From assembly GCA_944380605.1 (NCBI GenBank), contig CALWIA010000021.1, positions 29,603 through 93,602 of the forward strand: DNA of 64,000 nucleotides. Direction: 5' to 3'. This document shows, one piece after another, positions 7,006 to 14,884 of the stretch. Source of the stretch: an uncultured Lachnospiraceae bacterium. GTDB lineage: Bacteria; Bacillota; Clostridia; Lachnospirales; Lachnospiraceae. Made by a program: the position numbers and the translations under genes. The notes beneath the pieces were generated by a model. The model had not been told where the DNA came from, searched no databases, and saw only the letters and a program-made list of their open reading frames with translations. Each line of letters begins with the position of its first letter. Positions within the stretch are counted from its first letter, which is position 1.

Positions 7006-7998
7006 ATGCCGGGTTTTCAGGACATTGTCGGCCACGACACCATAAAAGAACATTTTCAGAAGGCGATCGAGTCCCATAAAATTTCCCACGCCTATATTCT
7101 CTCCGGAGAGGCCGGCATGGGCCGCAAGTCTCTGGCCCACGCCTTTGCCCTGACACTTTTGTGCGAGAAAGGCTTGAGCCAGCCTTGCATGGAGTGCCAC
7201 GCCTGCCGCCAGGTCCTGTCAGGCAATCATCCGGATCTGATCCACGTAACCCATGAGAAGCCGGGAAGCATCGGCGTAGACGACATCCGGGAGCAGATCA
7301 ACGATACCATTTCCATCCGCCCCTACAGCAGCTATTACAAAATCTACATTGTGGACGAGGCGGAAAAGATGACGGTGCAGGCGCAGAACGCGCTTCTGAA
7401 AACCATAGAAGAACCGCCTTCCTACGCGGTCATCATCCTGCTGACCACCAATCCGGACGCGTTCCTGCCTACGATTCTGTCCCGCTGCGTGCAGCTGAAG
7501 CTGAAGCCGCTGCGCGATTCTGTCATCCGCGACTATCTGATCGGCACCATGCACATACCGGAAAGCGACGCGGAACTGTATGCCGCCTTTGCCAGAGGCA
7601 ATCTGGGCAAAGCCATCCGCCTGGCGGAGTCAGAGGACTTCCGCCGTATGTATGAAGAACTGATCCGGATTCTCAAAGGAATCCGGACTATGGATATATC
7701 GGAACTGCTGGAGAACATCCGCAGGCTGAAGGATCAGGACATGGACCTTCACGAATGCCTGGACTTTATGCAGATCTGGTACCGGGACGCGCTGATGTTC
7801 AAAGTGACCAAGGACGCCAATCTGCTGGTGTTCAAAGAAGAATTCACGGCCATCAACGAACTGAGCACCGCGGTGGGATACGAAGGATTCGAGCATATTC
7901 TGCAGGCCATTGACAAGGCCAGAATCCGACTGGACGCCAATGTAAATATGGAACTTGCCATGGAGCTGATGCTTCTGGTGATGAAGGAGAATGGATAG
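7006..7998 (+). CDS. holB: DNA polymerase III subunit delta'
   Basis: A 330-residue clamp-loader subunit. AAA+ core with a degenerate P-loop (SGEAGMGRKSLA, Arg40-Lys41), as usual for delta' proteins, a zinc site formed by Cys53, Cys61, Cys64 and Cys67, and the DEAEKMTVQAQNALLKTIEEPP block followed by SRC, the arginine-finger region. Works with DnaX and the delta subunit to load the sliding clamp. AAGGGAGG lies 6-7 bases before the ATG. The ricT start codon directly abuts its stop codon. Placement between tmk and ricT matches Bacillus, although darA and yaaR, which lie between tmk and holB there, are absent. Confidence 0.93.
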   Translation: MPGFQDIVGHDTIKEHFQKAIESHKISHAYILSGEAGMGRKSLAHAFALTLLCEKGLSQPCMECHACRQVLSGNHPDLIHVTHEKPGSIGVDDIREQINDTISIRPYSSYYKIYIVDEAEKMTVQAQNALLKTIEEPPSYAVIILLTTNPDAFLPTILSRCVQLKLKPLRDSVIRDYLIGTMHIPESDAELYAAFARGNLGKAIRLAESEDFRRMYEELIRILKGIRTMDISELLENIRRLKDQDMDLHECLDFMQIWYRDALMFKVTKDANLLVFKEEFTAINELSTAVGYEGFEHILQAIDKARIRLDANVNMELAMELMLLVMKENG

Positions 7999-8922
7999 AT
8001 GACAAAAGTAATTGGAGTAAGATTCCGCAACGCGGGAAAAATCTATTATTTTTCCCCGGGCAAATATGAAATCGCCGCCGGCCAGCATGTGATTGTGGAA
8101 ACCGCCAGAGGCATCGAGTACGGCTACGTGGTGCTGGGCACCCGGGAAGTGGAAGACAACAAAGTGGTGCAGCCGTTAAAGCAGGTCATCCGCATGGCGA
8201 ACAAAGAGGACGAGGCGCTGGAAGCGGCCAACAAGAAAAAAGAAAAAGACGCGTTCCGCGTCTGTCAGGAAAAAATCCGGAAGCACAATCTGGAGATGAA
8301 GCTCATCGACGTGGAATACACCTTTGACAACAACAAGATTCTGTTTTATTTTACCGCAGATGGACGGATCGATTTCCGGGAACTGGTCAAGGATCTGGCG
8401 TCGGTATTCAAGACCCGCATTGAACTGCGGCAGGTGGGCGTCCGGGACGAGACCAAGATCATGGGCGGCGTGGGAATCTGCGGCCGTCCGCTGTGCTGCC
8501 ACACCTACCTCTCCGATTTCGCGCCGGTGTCCATCCGGATGGCCAAAGAACAGAACCTGTCCCTGAATCCCACCAAGATTTCCGGCGTCTGCGGCCGCCT
8601 GATGTGCTGCCTGAAAAACGAAGAGGAAACGTACGAGTACTTGAACAGCAAACTGCCGGGCGTCGGCGATTATGTGACCACCGACGACGGATTGAAAGGC
8701 GAAGTACACAGCGTCAACGTGCTGCGGCAGCTGGTGAAGGTCGTGGTTACGGTGGACAAGGATGAAAAAGAGATCCGGGAGTACAAGGCGGAGCAGCTGA
8801 AATTCCGGCCCAGAAGGAAGAAAGAAAGGGCTTCCGTACAGGACGCGGAGTTAAAAAAGCTGGAAGCCATGGAGAAGAAAGAAGGAAAATCCAAATCCGG
8901 CGGAAAAGAAGGGAAAAAATAA
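7999..8922 (+). CDS. ricT: PSP1 domain protein RicT (YaaT)
   Basis: A 307-residue PSP1/RicT protein. The core reads MTKVIGVRFRNAGKIYYF, then VETARGIEYGYV and GVRDETKIMGGVGICGRPLCC, followed by SGVCGRLMCCLKNE. The clustered cysteines match those that in Bacillus RicT take part in [4Fe-4S] binding. In Bacillus RicT forms a complex with RicA and RicF that affects sporulation, competence and RNase Y-dependent mRNA maturation. The C-terminal 40 residues are Lys/Glu-rich and probably disordered. It starts immediately after holB with no gap, so translation is coupled. The partners ricA and ricF are not in this window. Confidence 0.92.
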   Translation: MTKVIGVRFRNAGKIYYFSPGKYEIAAGQHVIVETARGIEYGYVVLGTREVEDNKVVQPLKQVIRMANKEDEALEAANKKKEKDAFRVCQEKIRKHNLEMKLIDVEYTFDNNKILFYFTADGRIDFRELVKDLASVFKTRIELRQVGVRDETKIMGGVGICGRPLCCHTYLSDFAPVSIRMAKEQNLSLNPTKISGVCGRLMCCLKNEEETYEYLNSKLPGVGDYVTTDDGLKGEVHSVNVLRQLVKVVVTVDKDEKEIREYKAEQLKFRPRRKKERASVQDAELKKLEAMEKKEGKSKSGGKEGKK

Positions 8923-8943
8923 GAAAAAACGGACAGAATCCGT

Positions 8944-9022
8944 AAAAATACCCTGCGGCATTCCCCGGCCCTTTGTCGGGCAGACAAAAGGCGGATTTGC
9001 AGGAAAGCCGCAGGGTATTTTT
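8944..9022. terminator. Bidirectional terminator with nested hairpin
   Basis: AAAAATACCCTGCGGC (8944-8959) pairs over 16 bases with GCCGCAGGGTATTTTT (9007-9022). Inside the loop, CTTTGTC and GACAAAAG form a second stem. The A-run and T-run at the two ends allow termination on either strand. It closes the tmk-holB-ricT unit. Confidence 0.85.
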
Positions 9023-9065
9023 ATGCCTGAAGAGAACGGAAACGGTATCAAAAGAGAAGGAAATG

Positions 9066-9074
9066 TGCTACAAT
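9066..9074 (+). promoter_or_regulatory. Extended -10 promoter for trmN6-rsmI
   Basis: TGCTACAAT is an extended -10 (TGn plus TACAAT). Transcription from it would begin near 9082, which excludes the ATG at 9073 as the start of the next gene and favours 9118. No good -35 is visible. Confidence 0.45.
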
Positions 9075-9117
9075 GGCCGTAGAAAGGGAGATAGACGAGA
9101 GAAAGGAAGCTTCGCGT

Positions 9118-9855
9118 ATGCCGGTGGAAATAAAAGAAGGGGAACGGCTGGACGACCTGCAGAGAAACGGGTACCGGATTCTTCAGAATAAAGAGCGGTT
9201 CTGTTTCGGCATGGACGCGGTTCTGCTGGCCGGTTTTGCCGGCGTAAAGCCGGGGGAGCGGGTGATAGACCTGGGCACCGGCACCGGGATTATCCCCATT
9301 CTTCTGGAGGGAAGGTACGGGGGAGACCAGTATACGGGGCTGGAAATCCAGGAAGAAATGGCGGATATGGCCGCCAGAAGCGTGGCCCTCAACGGGCTGG
9401 AAGACAAGATTTCCATAGTGCAGGGGGATATCAACGGCGCGGCCAGGCGGTTCGGCCTGTCGTCTTTTGACGTGGTAACCTGCAATCCCCCGTATATGAG
9501 AGGATCCCACGGGCTGAAGAACCCCCAGGCGCCCAAAGCCATTGCCCGCCACGAAGTGCTCTGCACCCTGGAAGACGTGGTGCGGGAGGCGGCGGGGCTG
9601 CTGCGGCCCGGCGGACGGTTTTACATGGTGCACCGGCCGAGGCGCCTGTCGGAGATCATGGCGGCGCTTCACCGTTGGCATCTGGAGCCGAAGCGGATGA
9701 AACTGGTGCACCCCTTCGTGGACCGGGAGGCCAATATGGTGCTGCTGGAGGCGGTCCGGGGCGGCGGCGTCATGATGAAGGTGGAGGCGCCGGTGATCGT
9801 GTTTCAGGCCCCCGGCGTGTACAGCAGAGAGATCCGGGACGTATACGGATACTGA
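9118..9855 (+). CDS. trmN6: tRNA1(Val) (adenine37-N6)-methyltransferase family protein
   Basis: A 245-residue Rossmann-fold methyltransferase. SAM-binding motif I is VIDLGTGTGIIPILL and the catalytic motif IV is CNPPYM, typical of N6-adenine methylases. The N-terminal RLDDLQRNGYRILQN and FCFGMDAVLLAGFA are characteristic of the TrmN6/YabB group. The start at 9118 has AAGGAAG 8 bases upstream and fits the family; the ATG at 9073 overlaps the likely -10. The next gene is rsmI, as in Bacillus, although yazA, which sits between them there, is missing. Confidence 0.88.
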   Translation: MPVEIKEGERLDDLQRNGYRILQNKERFCFGMDAVLLAGFAGVKPGERVIDLGTGTGIIPILLEGRYGGDQYTGLEIQEEMADMAARSVALNGLEDKISIVQGDINGAARRFGLSSFDVVTCNPPYMRGSHGLKNPQAPKAIARHEVLCTLEDVVREAAGLLRPGGRFYMVHRPRRLSEIMAALHRWHLEPKRMKLVHPFVDREANMVLLEAVRGGGVMMKVEAPVIVFQAPGVYSREIRDVYGY

Positions 9856-9873
9856 CGGCAGGAGAGACGGAGC

Positions 9874-10713
9874 ATGGAAGGAAAACTGTATTTGTGCGCG
9901 ACGCCCATAGGCAATCTGGAAGACATTACGCTGCGGGTGCTGCAGACGTTAAAGGATGTGGATCTGATCGCGGCGGAGGATACCCGGCACAGCATCAAGC
10001 TGCTGAACCATTTCGGGATCCGGACGCCGATGACCAGCTATCATGAATACAACAAGATTGAGAAAGCCAGGGAACTGGTGGAGCGGATGCGGGAGGGCCT
10101 GCAGGTGGCGCTGGTGACTGACGCCGGCACGCCGGGGATCTCGGACCCCGGCGAGGAACTGGTGCGGCAGTGCCGGGAAGCGGGCATCGCGGTGACGTCT
10201 CTGCCGGGGCCGGCGGCCTGCATTACGGCGCTGACCATGTCGGGGCTGCCCACCCGGCGCTTCTGCTTCGAGGCCTTTCTGCCTTCCGATAAAAAGGAAA
10301 AGCAGTGGATTCTGGAGGAACTGAAGCAGGAAACCCGGACCATCGTGCTGTACGAGGCGCCTCACCGGCTGGTCCGCACGCTGGAAGAGCTGCGGGAAGC
10401 CCTGGGCGACCGGCGGCTGGTGATCTGCCGGGAACTGACCAAGAAATACGAAGAAGCCTATTCCGCCACGTTTTCGGAGGCACTGAAGCGCTATGAGGAA
10501 GAAGAGCCCAAAGGCGAGTGCGTGCTGGTGATCGAGGGCCGGTCCATTTCCCAGATTCGGGAAGAGATCAGCCACAGCTGGGACTCCATGAGCCTGGCGG
10601 AGCATGTGGCGTATTATGAAGACCAGGGAGAGACCCGCAAGGAGGCCATGCGGCTGGCGGCCCGGGACCGGGGAATCAGCCGGCGGGATGTATACCAGGA
10701 ACTGATGCGGTAA
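9874..10713 (+). CDS. rsmI: 16S rRNA (cytidine1402-2'-O)-methyltransferase
   Basis: A 279-residue tetrapyrrole-methylase-fold enzyme. The family signature LYLCATPIGNLEDITLRV is at the N-terminus, followed by AEDTRHSIKLLNHFGI, VTDAGTPGISDPG and SLPGPAACITALTMSGLP. It would methylate C1402 in the ribosomal P site together with RsmH. It follows trmN6 by 18 bases and is the last gene of that unit. The C-terminal helix-turn-helix-like tail (GETRKEAMRLAARDRGISRRDVYQELM) is also usual for RsmI. No obvious terminator separates it from the fab promoter. Confidence 0.94.
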   Translation: MEGKLYLCATPIGNLEDITLRVLQTLKDVDLIAAEDTRHSIKLLNHFGIRTPMTSYHEYNKIEKARELVERMREGLQVALVTDAGTPGISDPGEELVRQCREAGIAVTSLPGPAACITALTMSGLPTRRFCFEAFLPSDKKEKQWILEELKQETRTIVLYEAPHRLVRTLEELREALGDRRLVICRELTKKYEEAYSATFSEALKRYEEEEPKGECVLVIEGRSISQIREEISHSWDSMSLAEHVAYYEDQGETRKEAMRLAARDRGISRRDVYQELMR

Positions 10714-10750
10714 TTCCCGCAGTTTGTTTCCGGTATCTTCTAAATTATTC

Positions 10751-10778
10751 TTGACAAACAGGCAGAGGCTCTTATAAT
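10751..10778 (+). promoter_or_regulatory. Sigma-A promoter of the fatty acid synthesis operon
   Basis: Consensus TTGACA (10751-10756) and TATAAT (10773-10778) are separated by 16 bases. It precedes fabH by 65 bases and is the only strong promoter seen before the 10.5-kb operon. Confidence 0.85.
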
Positions 10779-10781
10779 ATT

Positions 10782-10798
10782 ATTTTGAAAATCAAAAT
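10782..10798 (+). promoter_or_regulatory. FabT-type operator overlapping the fab transcription start
   Basis: ATTTTGA-AAA-TCAAAAT is a perfect 7-bp inverted repeat with a 3-base centre. It closely resembles the FabT box of streptococci (TTTGA...TCAAA) and sits just after the -10, where a bound repressor would block transcription. A FabT-like MarR protein is encoded at 42317-42760. Confidence 0.7.
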
Positions 10799-10843
10799 AT
10801 TATGCAGAAACAGGGAATTCAACAGATCTGAGGGAATGGAAAA

Positions 10844-11821
10844 ATGGAGATAAAAATCATCGGAACGGGTTCGTTTGTGCCGGAACACGCGGTCACCAAT
10901 GACGATCTGGCGGCGATTGTGGACACCAGCGACGAATGGATCCGTACCAGAACCGGAATCCGGGAGAGACGGATTTCGGAAGGCGAGGGAACGTCCCGCA
11001 TGGCGGCGGAAGCGGCGAAGCGGGCGCTGGAAAACGCGGGTATTAAGGCGGAAGAACTGGATATGATTCTATTGGGGACTTCCACGCCGGACTGCTGCTT
11101 TCCCAGCGGGGCCTGCGAGGTGCAGGCCGAGATCGGCGCGGTAAACGCGGCGGCCTATGATTTAAGCGCCGCCTGTTCCGGGTTTATTTTCGCGCTGAAC
11201 ACGGCGTACAGTTTCCTGGCAGCCGGTCTGTACCGCACCATTCTGGTGATTGGAGCGGACTGCTTAAGCAAAATCGTGGACTGGAGCGACCGCAGCACCT
11301 GCGTGCTGTTCGGCGATGGAGCCGGAGCGGCGGTGGTGCGGGCGGAAGAAGGAGACGGCGGCCGGTTTCACATGCTGATGGGATCCGACGGGCAGAGGGG
11401 CCCGGTGCTGGCCTGCACGTCCCGTACCGTCGGCAATTTCCGGACGGGCACGAAGCCGCAGCTGGGATATATGACCATGGACGGCCAGGAAGTGTTCAAA
11501 TTCGCGGTGAAGAAAGTGCCGGAGATCATCGAGCAGGTGACGGAGGAAGCCGGCGTTTCTCTGGAGGACGTCCGCTGGTTCATTCTGCACCAGGCCAATT
11601 ACCGGATTTCCGAATCCATAGCCAAGCGGCTGAAGGTCTCCATGGACCGGATCCCCATGAACATAGAATCCTACGGCAACACGTCGGCGGCTACGGTTCC
11701 CGTGCTGTTAGACGAGATGAACCGGCAGGGGAAACTGAAAAAAGGCGATCTGCTGGTGCTGGCCGGCTTCGGCGGCGGCCTGACCTGGGGAGCCACGCTG
11801 TTTACATGGCAGATGGGATAG
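10844..11821 (+). CDS. fabH: 3-oxoacyl-ACP synthase III
   Basis: A 325-residue KAS III that condenses acetyl-CoA (or a branched primer) with malonyl-ACP to start fatty acid synthesis. The full catalytic triad is visible: Cys111 in LSAACSGF, His249 in LHQANYR and Asn279 in YGNTSAA. The glycine-rich end GFGGGLTWGATLF is typical. GAGGG lies about 10 bases before the ATG. First gene of the operon under the FabT-like operator. After its stop, a short hairpin (GCCGG-TTTT-CCGGC, around 11830) and a weak T-rich stretch could modulate read-through to acpP. Confidence 0.95.
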   Translation: MEIKIIGTGSFVPEHAVTNDDLAAIVDTSDEWIRTRTGIRERRISEGEGTSRMAAEAAKRALENAGIKAEELDMILLGTSTPDCCFPSGACEVQAEIGAVNAAAYDLSAACSGFIFALNTAYSFLAAGLYRTILVIGADCLSKIVDWSDRSTCVLFGDGAGAAVVRAEEGDGGRFHMLMGSDGQRGPVLACTSRTVGNFRTGTKPQLGYMTMDGQEVFKFAVKKVPEIIEQVTEEAGVSLEDVRWFILHQANYRISESIAKRLKVSMDRIPMNIESYGNTSAATVPVLLDEMNRQGKLKKGDLLVLAGFGGGLTWGATLFTWQMG

Positions 11822-11923
11822 TCAAAGCCCTGCCGGTTTTCCGGCGGCTTTCTATATATGGAGGCGCCCAGCGCTTCCGGAACAAAAAAATAAAATTTTT
11901 AGCAGGAAAAAGGAGAAGAAACC

Positions 11924-12154
11924 ATGTTAGAGAAGATGAAAGAACTGATTGCGGACCAGCTGAGCGTAGATGCGGACAGCATCACCGAGAATTCCAAATT
12001 CAAAGACGACCTGGGCGCGGATTCCCTGGATCTGTTTGAACTGGTTATGGCTCTGGAAGACGAGTATTCCGTAGAGATTCCGGCAGAAGATCTGGAGAAG
12101 CTGACCACCGTCGGCGAGGTTATGGCATATCTGAAGGAAAAAGGCGTGGAGTAA
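11924..12154 (+). CDS. acpP: Acyl carrier protein
   Basis: A 76-residue acidic four-helix protein. The phosphopantetheine attachment serine is in DLGADSLDLFELVMALE. An AAAAGGAGAAG site lies just upstream. It is the shuttle for all intermediates made by the enzymes of this operon. The gap after fabH (102 bases) is the longest early gap in the operon and may allow higher expression of this abundant protein. The fabK start is one base past its stop codon. Confidence 0.96.
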   Translation: MLEKMKELIADQLSVDADSITENSKFKDDLGADSLDLFELVMALEDEYSVEIPAEDLEKLTTVGEVMAYLKEKGVE

Positions 12155-12155
12155 T

Positions 12156-13082
12156 ATGAAAACAAGAGTAACGGAACTGCTGGGGATTCAGTATCCCATT
12201 ATCCAGGGCGGCATGGCCTGGGTGGCAGAACATCATCTGGCTGCGGCGGTTTCCGCAGCCGGCGGCTTAGGGCTGATCGGCGGCGCCAATGCCCCCGGTG
12301 AGGTGGTCCGGGAAGAGATCCGCAAAGCCAAAGAGATCACGGACAAGCCCATAGGCGTCAATGTCATGCTGCTGAGTCCCCATGCGGATGATGTGGCCAA
12401 AGTAGTAGTGGAAGAAGGCATCAAGGTGGTGACCACCGGCGCCGGAAATCCGGAAAAGTATATGGAAATGTGGAAAGCGGCCGGCATCAAGGTGATTCCG
12501 GTGGTGGCTTCCGTGGCGCTGGCAAAGCGCATGGAGAAGTACGGCGCGGACGCGGTAGTGGCGGAAGGATGCGAATCCGGCGGCCATATCGGCGAGCAGA
12601 CCACCATGACGCTGGTTCCCCAGGTGGCGGACGCGGTGTCCATTCCGGTGATTGCCGCAGGCGGCATCGCCGATGGCAGAGGCATTGCGGCGGCGTTTAT
12701 GCTGGGAGCCGAGGCGGTCCAGATCGGAACCCGCTTTGTGGTATCCAAAGAGTCCATCGTCCATGAAAACTACAAACAGCGGATCATCAAGGCAAAGGAC
12801 ATCGATTCCACGGTAACCGGAAGAAGCCACGGACATCCGGTGCGCTGCCTGCGCAACCAGATGACCCGGGAGTACATAAAGCTGGAACAGGAAGGCAAGT
12901 CCTTTGAAGAGCTGGAGTACCTGACCCTGGGCACCCTGCGCAAAGCGGTGCAGGAAGGCGACGTGGTCAACGGAACCGTTATGGCGGGACAGATTGCGGG
13001 CATGATCGACAAGGAACAGACCTGCAAGGAAATGATCGAAGAGATGATGGCCCAGGCTTCCCAGCTGATGGGCTGGAAGTAA
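12156..13082 (+). CDS. fabK: Enoyl-ACP reductase II (FabK)
   Basis: A 308-residue FMN-dependent TIM-barrel enoyl-ACP reductase, which does the last step of each elongation round. Motifs: YPIIQGGMAWVAEHHLAAAVSAAGGLGLIG, EGCESGGHIG with the flavin and catalytic histidine region, IAAGGIADGRG and AEAVQIGTRF. It takes the place of FabI; no fabI is seen in the window. The start overlaps a GTGGAG site inside the acpP end. Distinguished from nitronate monooxygenase by length, by its place between acpP and fabD and by the VTGRSHGHPVRCL segment. Confidence 0.92.
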   Translation: MKTRVTELLGIQYPIIQGGMAWVAEHHLAAAVSAAGGLGLIGGANAPGEVVREEIRKAKEITDKPIGVNVMLLSPHADDVAKVVVEEGIKVVTTGAGNPEKYMEMWKAAGIKVIPVVASVALAKRMEKYGADAVVAEGCESGGHIGEQTTMTLVPQVADAVSIPVIAAGGIADGRGIAAAFMLGAEAVQIGTRFVVSKESIVHENYKQRIIKAKDIDSTVTGRSHGHPVRCLRNQMTREYIKLEQEGKSFEELEYLTLGTLRKAVQEGDVVNGTVMAGQIAGMIDKEQTCKEMIEEMMAQASQLMGWK

Positions 13083-13109
13083 CAGGCAGACAGTAAGAGG
13101 AGTTGTGTG

Positions 13110-14018
13110 ATGAGCAGGATCGCGTTTATTTTCCCGGGACAGGGAGCCCAGACCGCTGGAATGGGCAAAGATTTTTACGAGCAGACGGAGACAGCAAAAG
13201 GGGTGTTTGACGAAGCCACCCGGCTTCTGGGATTTTCCATGCCGGAGCTGTGCTTTGAGCCCAATGACAGGCTGGATATTACAGAATACACCCAGGCGGC
13301 TATGGTAACCACCAGCATCGCGATGATGAAGGTGTTTATGGAACGGACGGGAATCCGTCCGGATGTGGCCGCCGGCCTGAGCCTGGGAGAATACTGCGCG
13401 CTGGCGGCCGCCGGAGTTATGTCGGAGGCCGACGCCATCACGACGGTAAGACAGAGAGGAATTCTCATGCAGGAGGCGGTTCCGGCAGGAGTAGGCGCCA
13501 TGGCGGCAGTGCTTGCCATGGACGCCGCCGCCATTGAGACGGTGATCGCCCCCATAGAGGGCGTGCAGATCGCCAACTACAACTGCCCCGGACAGATCGT
13601 GATTTCCGGTCTGAAAGAGGCGGTGGAAACCGCGGGAGAGAAGCTGAAAGAGGCGGGAGCCAAACGGGTGATTCCGCTGAACGTCAGCGGCCCCTTCCAT
13701 TCCCGGATGCTGACGGAAGCCGGCCGGAAGCTGGGAGAGGTGCTGGAAAAGACAGAGGTACATACGCCACGGATCCCTTATGTGGCCAATGTGACGGCGC
13801 AGTACGTGACCGACGCGGCGCAGGTGAAGCCTCTGCTGGAACAGCAGGTATATTCCTCGGTGCGGTGGCAGCAGAGTGTGGAGACCATGCTGGCGGACGG
13901 CGTGGACACCTTTATTGAAATCGGGCCGGGAAAGACCCTCAGCGGTTTTGTGAAGAAGATCAGCAGAGATGTGAAAGTCCTTAATATAGAGAAAATGGAA
14001 GATCTGGAGAAATTCTGA
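13110..14018 (+). CDS. fabD: Malonyl-CoA:ACP transacylase
   Basis: A 302-residue acyltransferase that loads malonyl onto ACP. Visible: FIFPGQGAQTAGMG at the N-terminus, the nucleophile Ser91 in GLSLGEY and the partner His197 in GPFHSRML, plus YNCPGQIVISG. The ATG at 13110 is used; the GTG three bases earlier is a less likely start. AGAGGAG is 7 bases upstream. It lies between fabK and fabG in the usual Clostridial order. Confidence 0.95.
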   Translation: MSRIAFIFPGQGAQTAGMGKDFYEQTETAKGVFDEATRLLGFSMPELCFEPNDRLDITEYTQAAMVTTSIAMMKVFMERTGIRPDVAAGLSLGEYCALAAAGVMSEADAITTVRQRGILMQEAVPAGVGAMAAVLAMDAAAIETVIAPIEGVQIANYNCPGQIVISGLKEAVETAGEKLKEAGAKRVIPLNVSGPFHSRMLTEAGRKLGEVLEKTEVHTPRIPYVANVTAQYVTDAAQVKPLLEQQVYSSVRWQQSVETMLADGVDTFIEIGPGKTLSGFVKKISRDVKVLNIEKMEDLEKF

Positions 14019-14060
14019 GCGGAAGCCGGAATGTGAGTAGTAGGAAAGGAAAGGGAAATC

Positions 14061-14801
14061 ATGCTGGAGCAGAAAGTTGCGGTAGTGACCGGCGCCAGCC
14101 GGGGAATCGGACGTCAGATCGCGCTGACGCTGGCTTCCCGAGGCGCCCGGGTGATCGTCAATTATAACGGCTCCGCCGCCAGAGCGGAGGAAGTGGTACA
14201 GAAGATTCAGGAGGCCGGCGGCCAGGCGGAGGCGGTGCAGTGCGACGTTTCCGACTTCCAGAAGGCCGGAGAACTGATGAACTATGTGATTCAGACCTAT
14301 GGACGGGTGGACATTCTGGTCAACAATGCGGGAATTACCCGGGATGGGCTTCTGATGAAGATGTCGGAAGAGGATTTTGACGCGGTGCTGAACACCAATT
14401 TAAAGGGCGCGTTCAACTGCATGCAGCATGTGGCCCGGCAGATGATCCGCCAGAAAGGCGGCCGGATCATCAATATTTCCTCGGTTTCCGGCGTAATGGG
14501 AAACGCGGGACAGGCCAACTATTCCGCGTCCAAGGCCGGCGTCATCGGCCTGACCAAGGCGGCGGCCAGAGAGATGGCAAGCCGCGGCATCACAGTCAAT
14601 GCGGTGGCCCCCGGCTTTATCAATACGGAAATGACGGAAGTGCTTTCCGACTCGGTAAAAGAAGCGGCGGTGGCCCAAATTCCCATGAAGACCTTTGGAG
14701 AGACGACGGATATCGCGGAAGCGGTGGCGTTTCTGGCGTCTGACGAGGCCAGATACATTACCGGCCAGGTGCTGTGCGTAGATGGCGGCATGGCCATGTA
14801 G
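14061..14801 (+). CDS. fabG: 3-oxoacyl-ACP reductase
   Basis: A 246-residue short-chain dehydrogenase using NADPH to reduce 3-oxoacyl-ACP. The cofactor motif is VTGASRGIGRQIAL. NNAG is present, and the catalytic residues are Ser141, Tyr154 and Lys158 (NYSASKAG). The C-terminus ITGQVLCVDGGMAM is the family's usual ending. GGAAAGGAAAGGG precedes the start. It is followed by a GC-rich palindrome before fabF. Confidence 0.95.
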   Translation: MLEQKVAVVTGASRGIGRQIALTLASRGARVIVNYNGSAARAEEVVQKIQEAGGQAEAVQCDVSDFQKAGELMNYVIQTYGRVDILVNNAGITRDGLLMKMSEEDFDAVLNTNLKGAFNCMQHVARQMIRQKGGRIINISSVSGVMGNAGQANYSASKAGVIGLTKAAAREMASRGITVNAVAPGFINTEMTEVLSDSVKEAAVAQIPMKTFGETTDIAEAVAFLASDEARYITGQVLCVDGGMAM

Positions 14802-14827
14802 CCGGAAGAAGTTTGTGACAGGCAGGA

Positions 14828-14847
14828 CAGCCGCCGGCCGGCGGCTG
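14828..14847 (+). other. Perfect 20-bp GC palindrome between fabG and fabF
   Basis: Arms CAGCCGCCGG and CCGGCGGCTG are exact complements with no loop spacing. As RNA it would form a very stable hairpin with a small loop, without a T-run, so mRNA stabilisation or processing is more likely than termination. Confidence 0.6.
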
Positions 14848-14884
14848 CCGCAGTTTAAGTGTGCAGGAGAAAGCGGGTAAAAGG

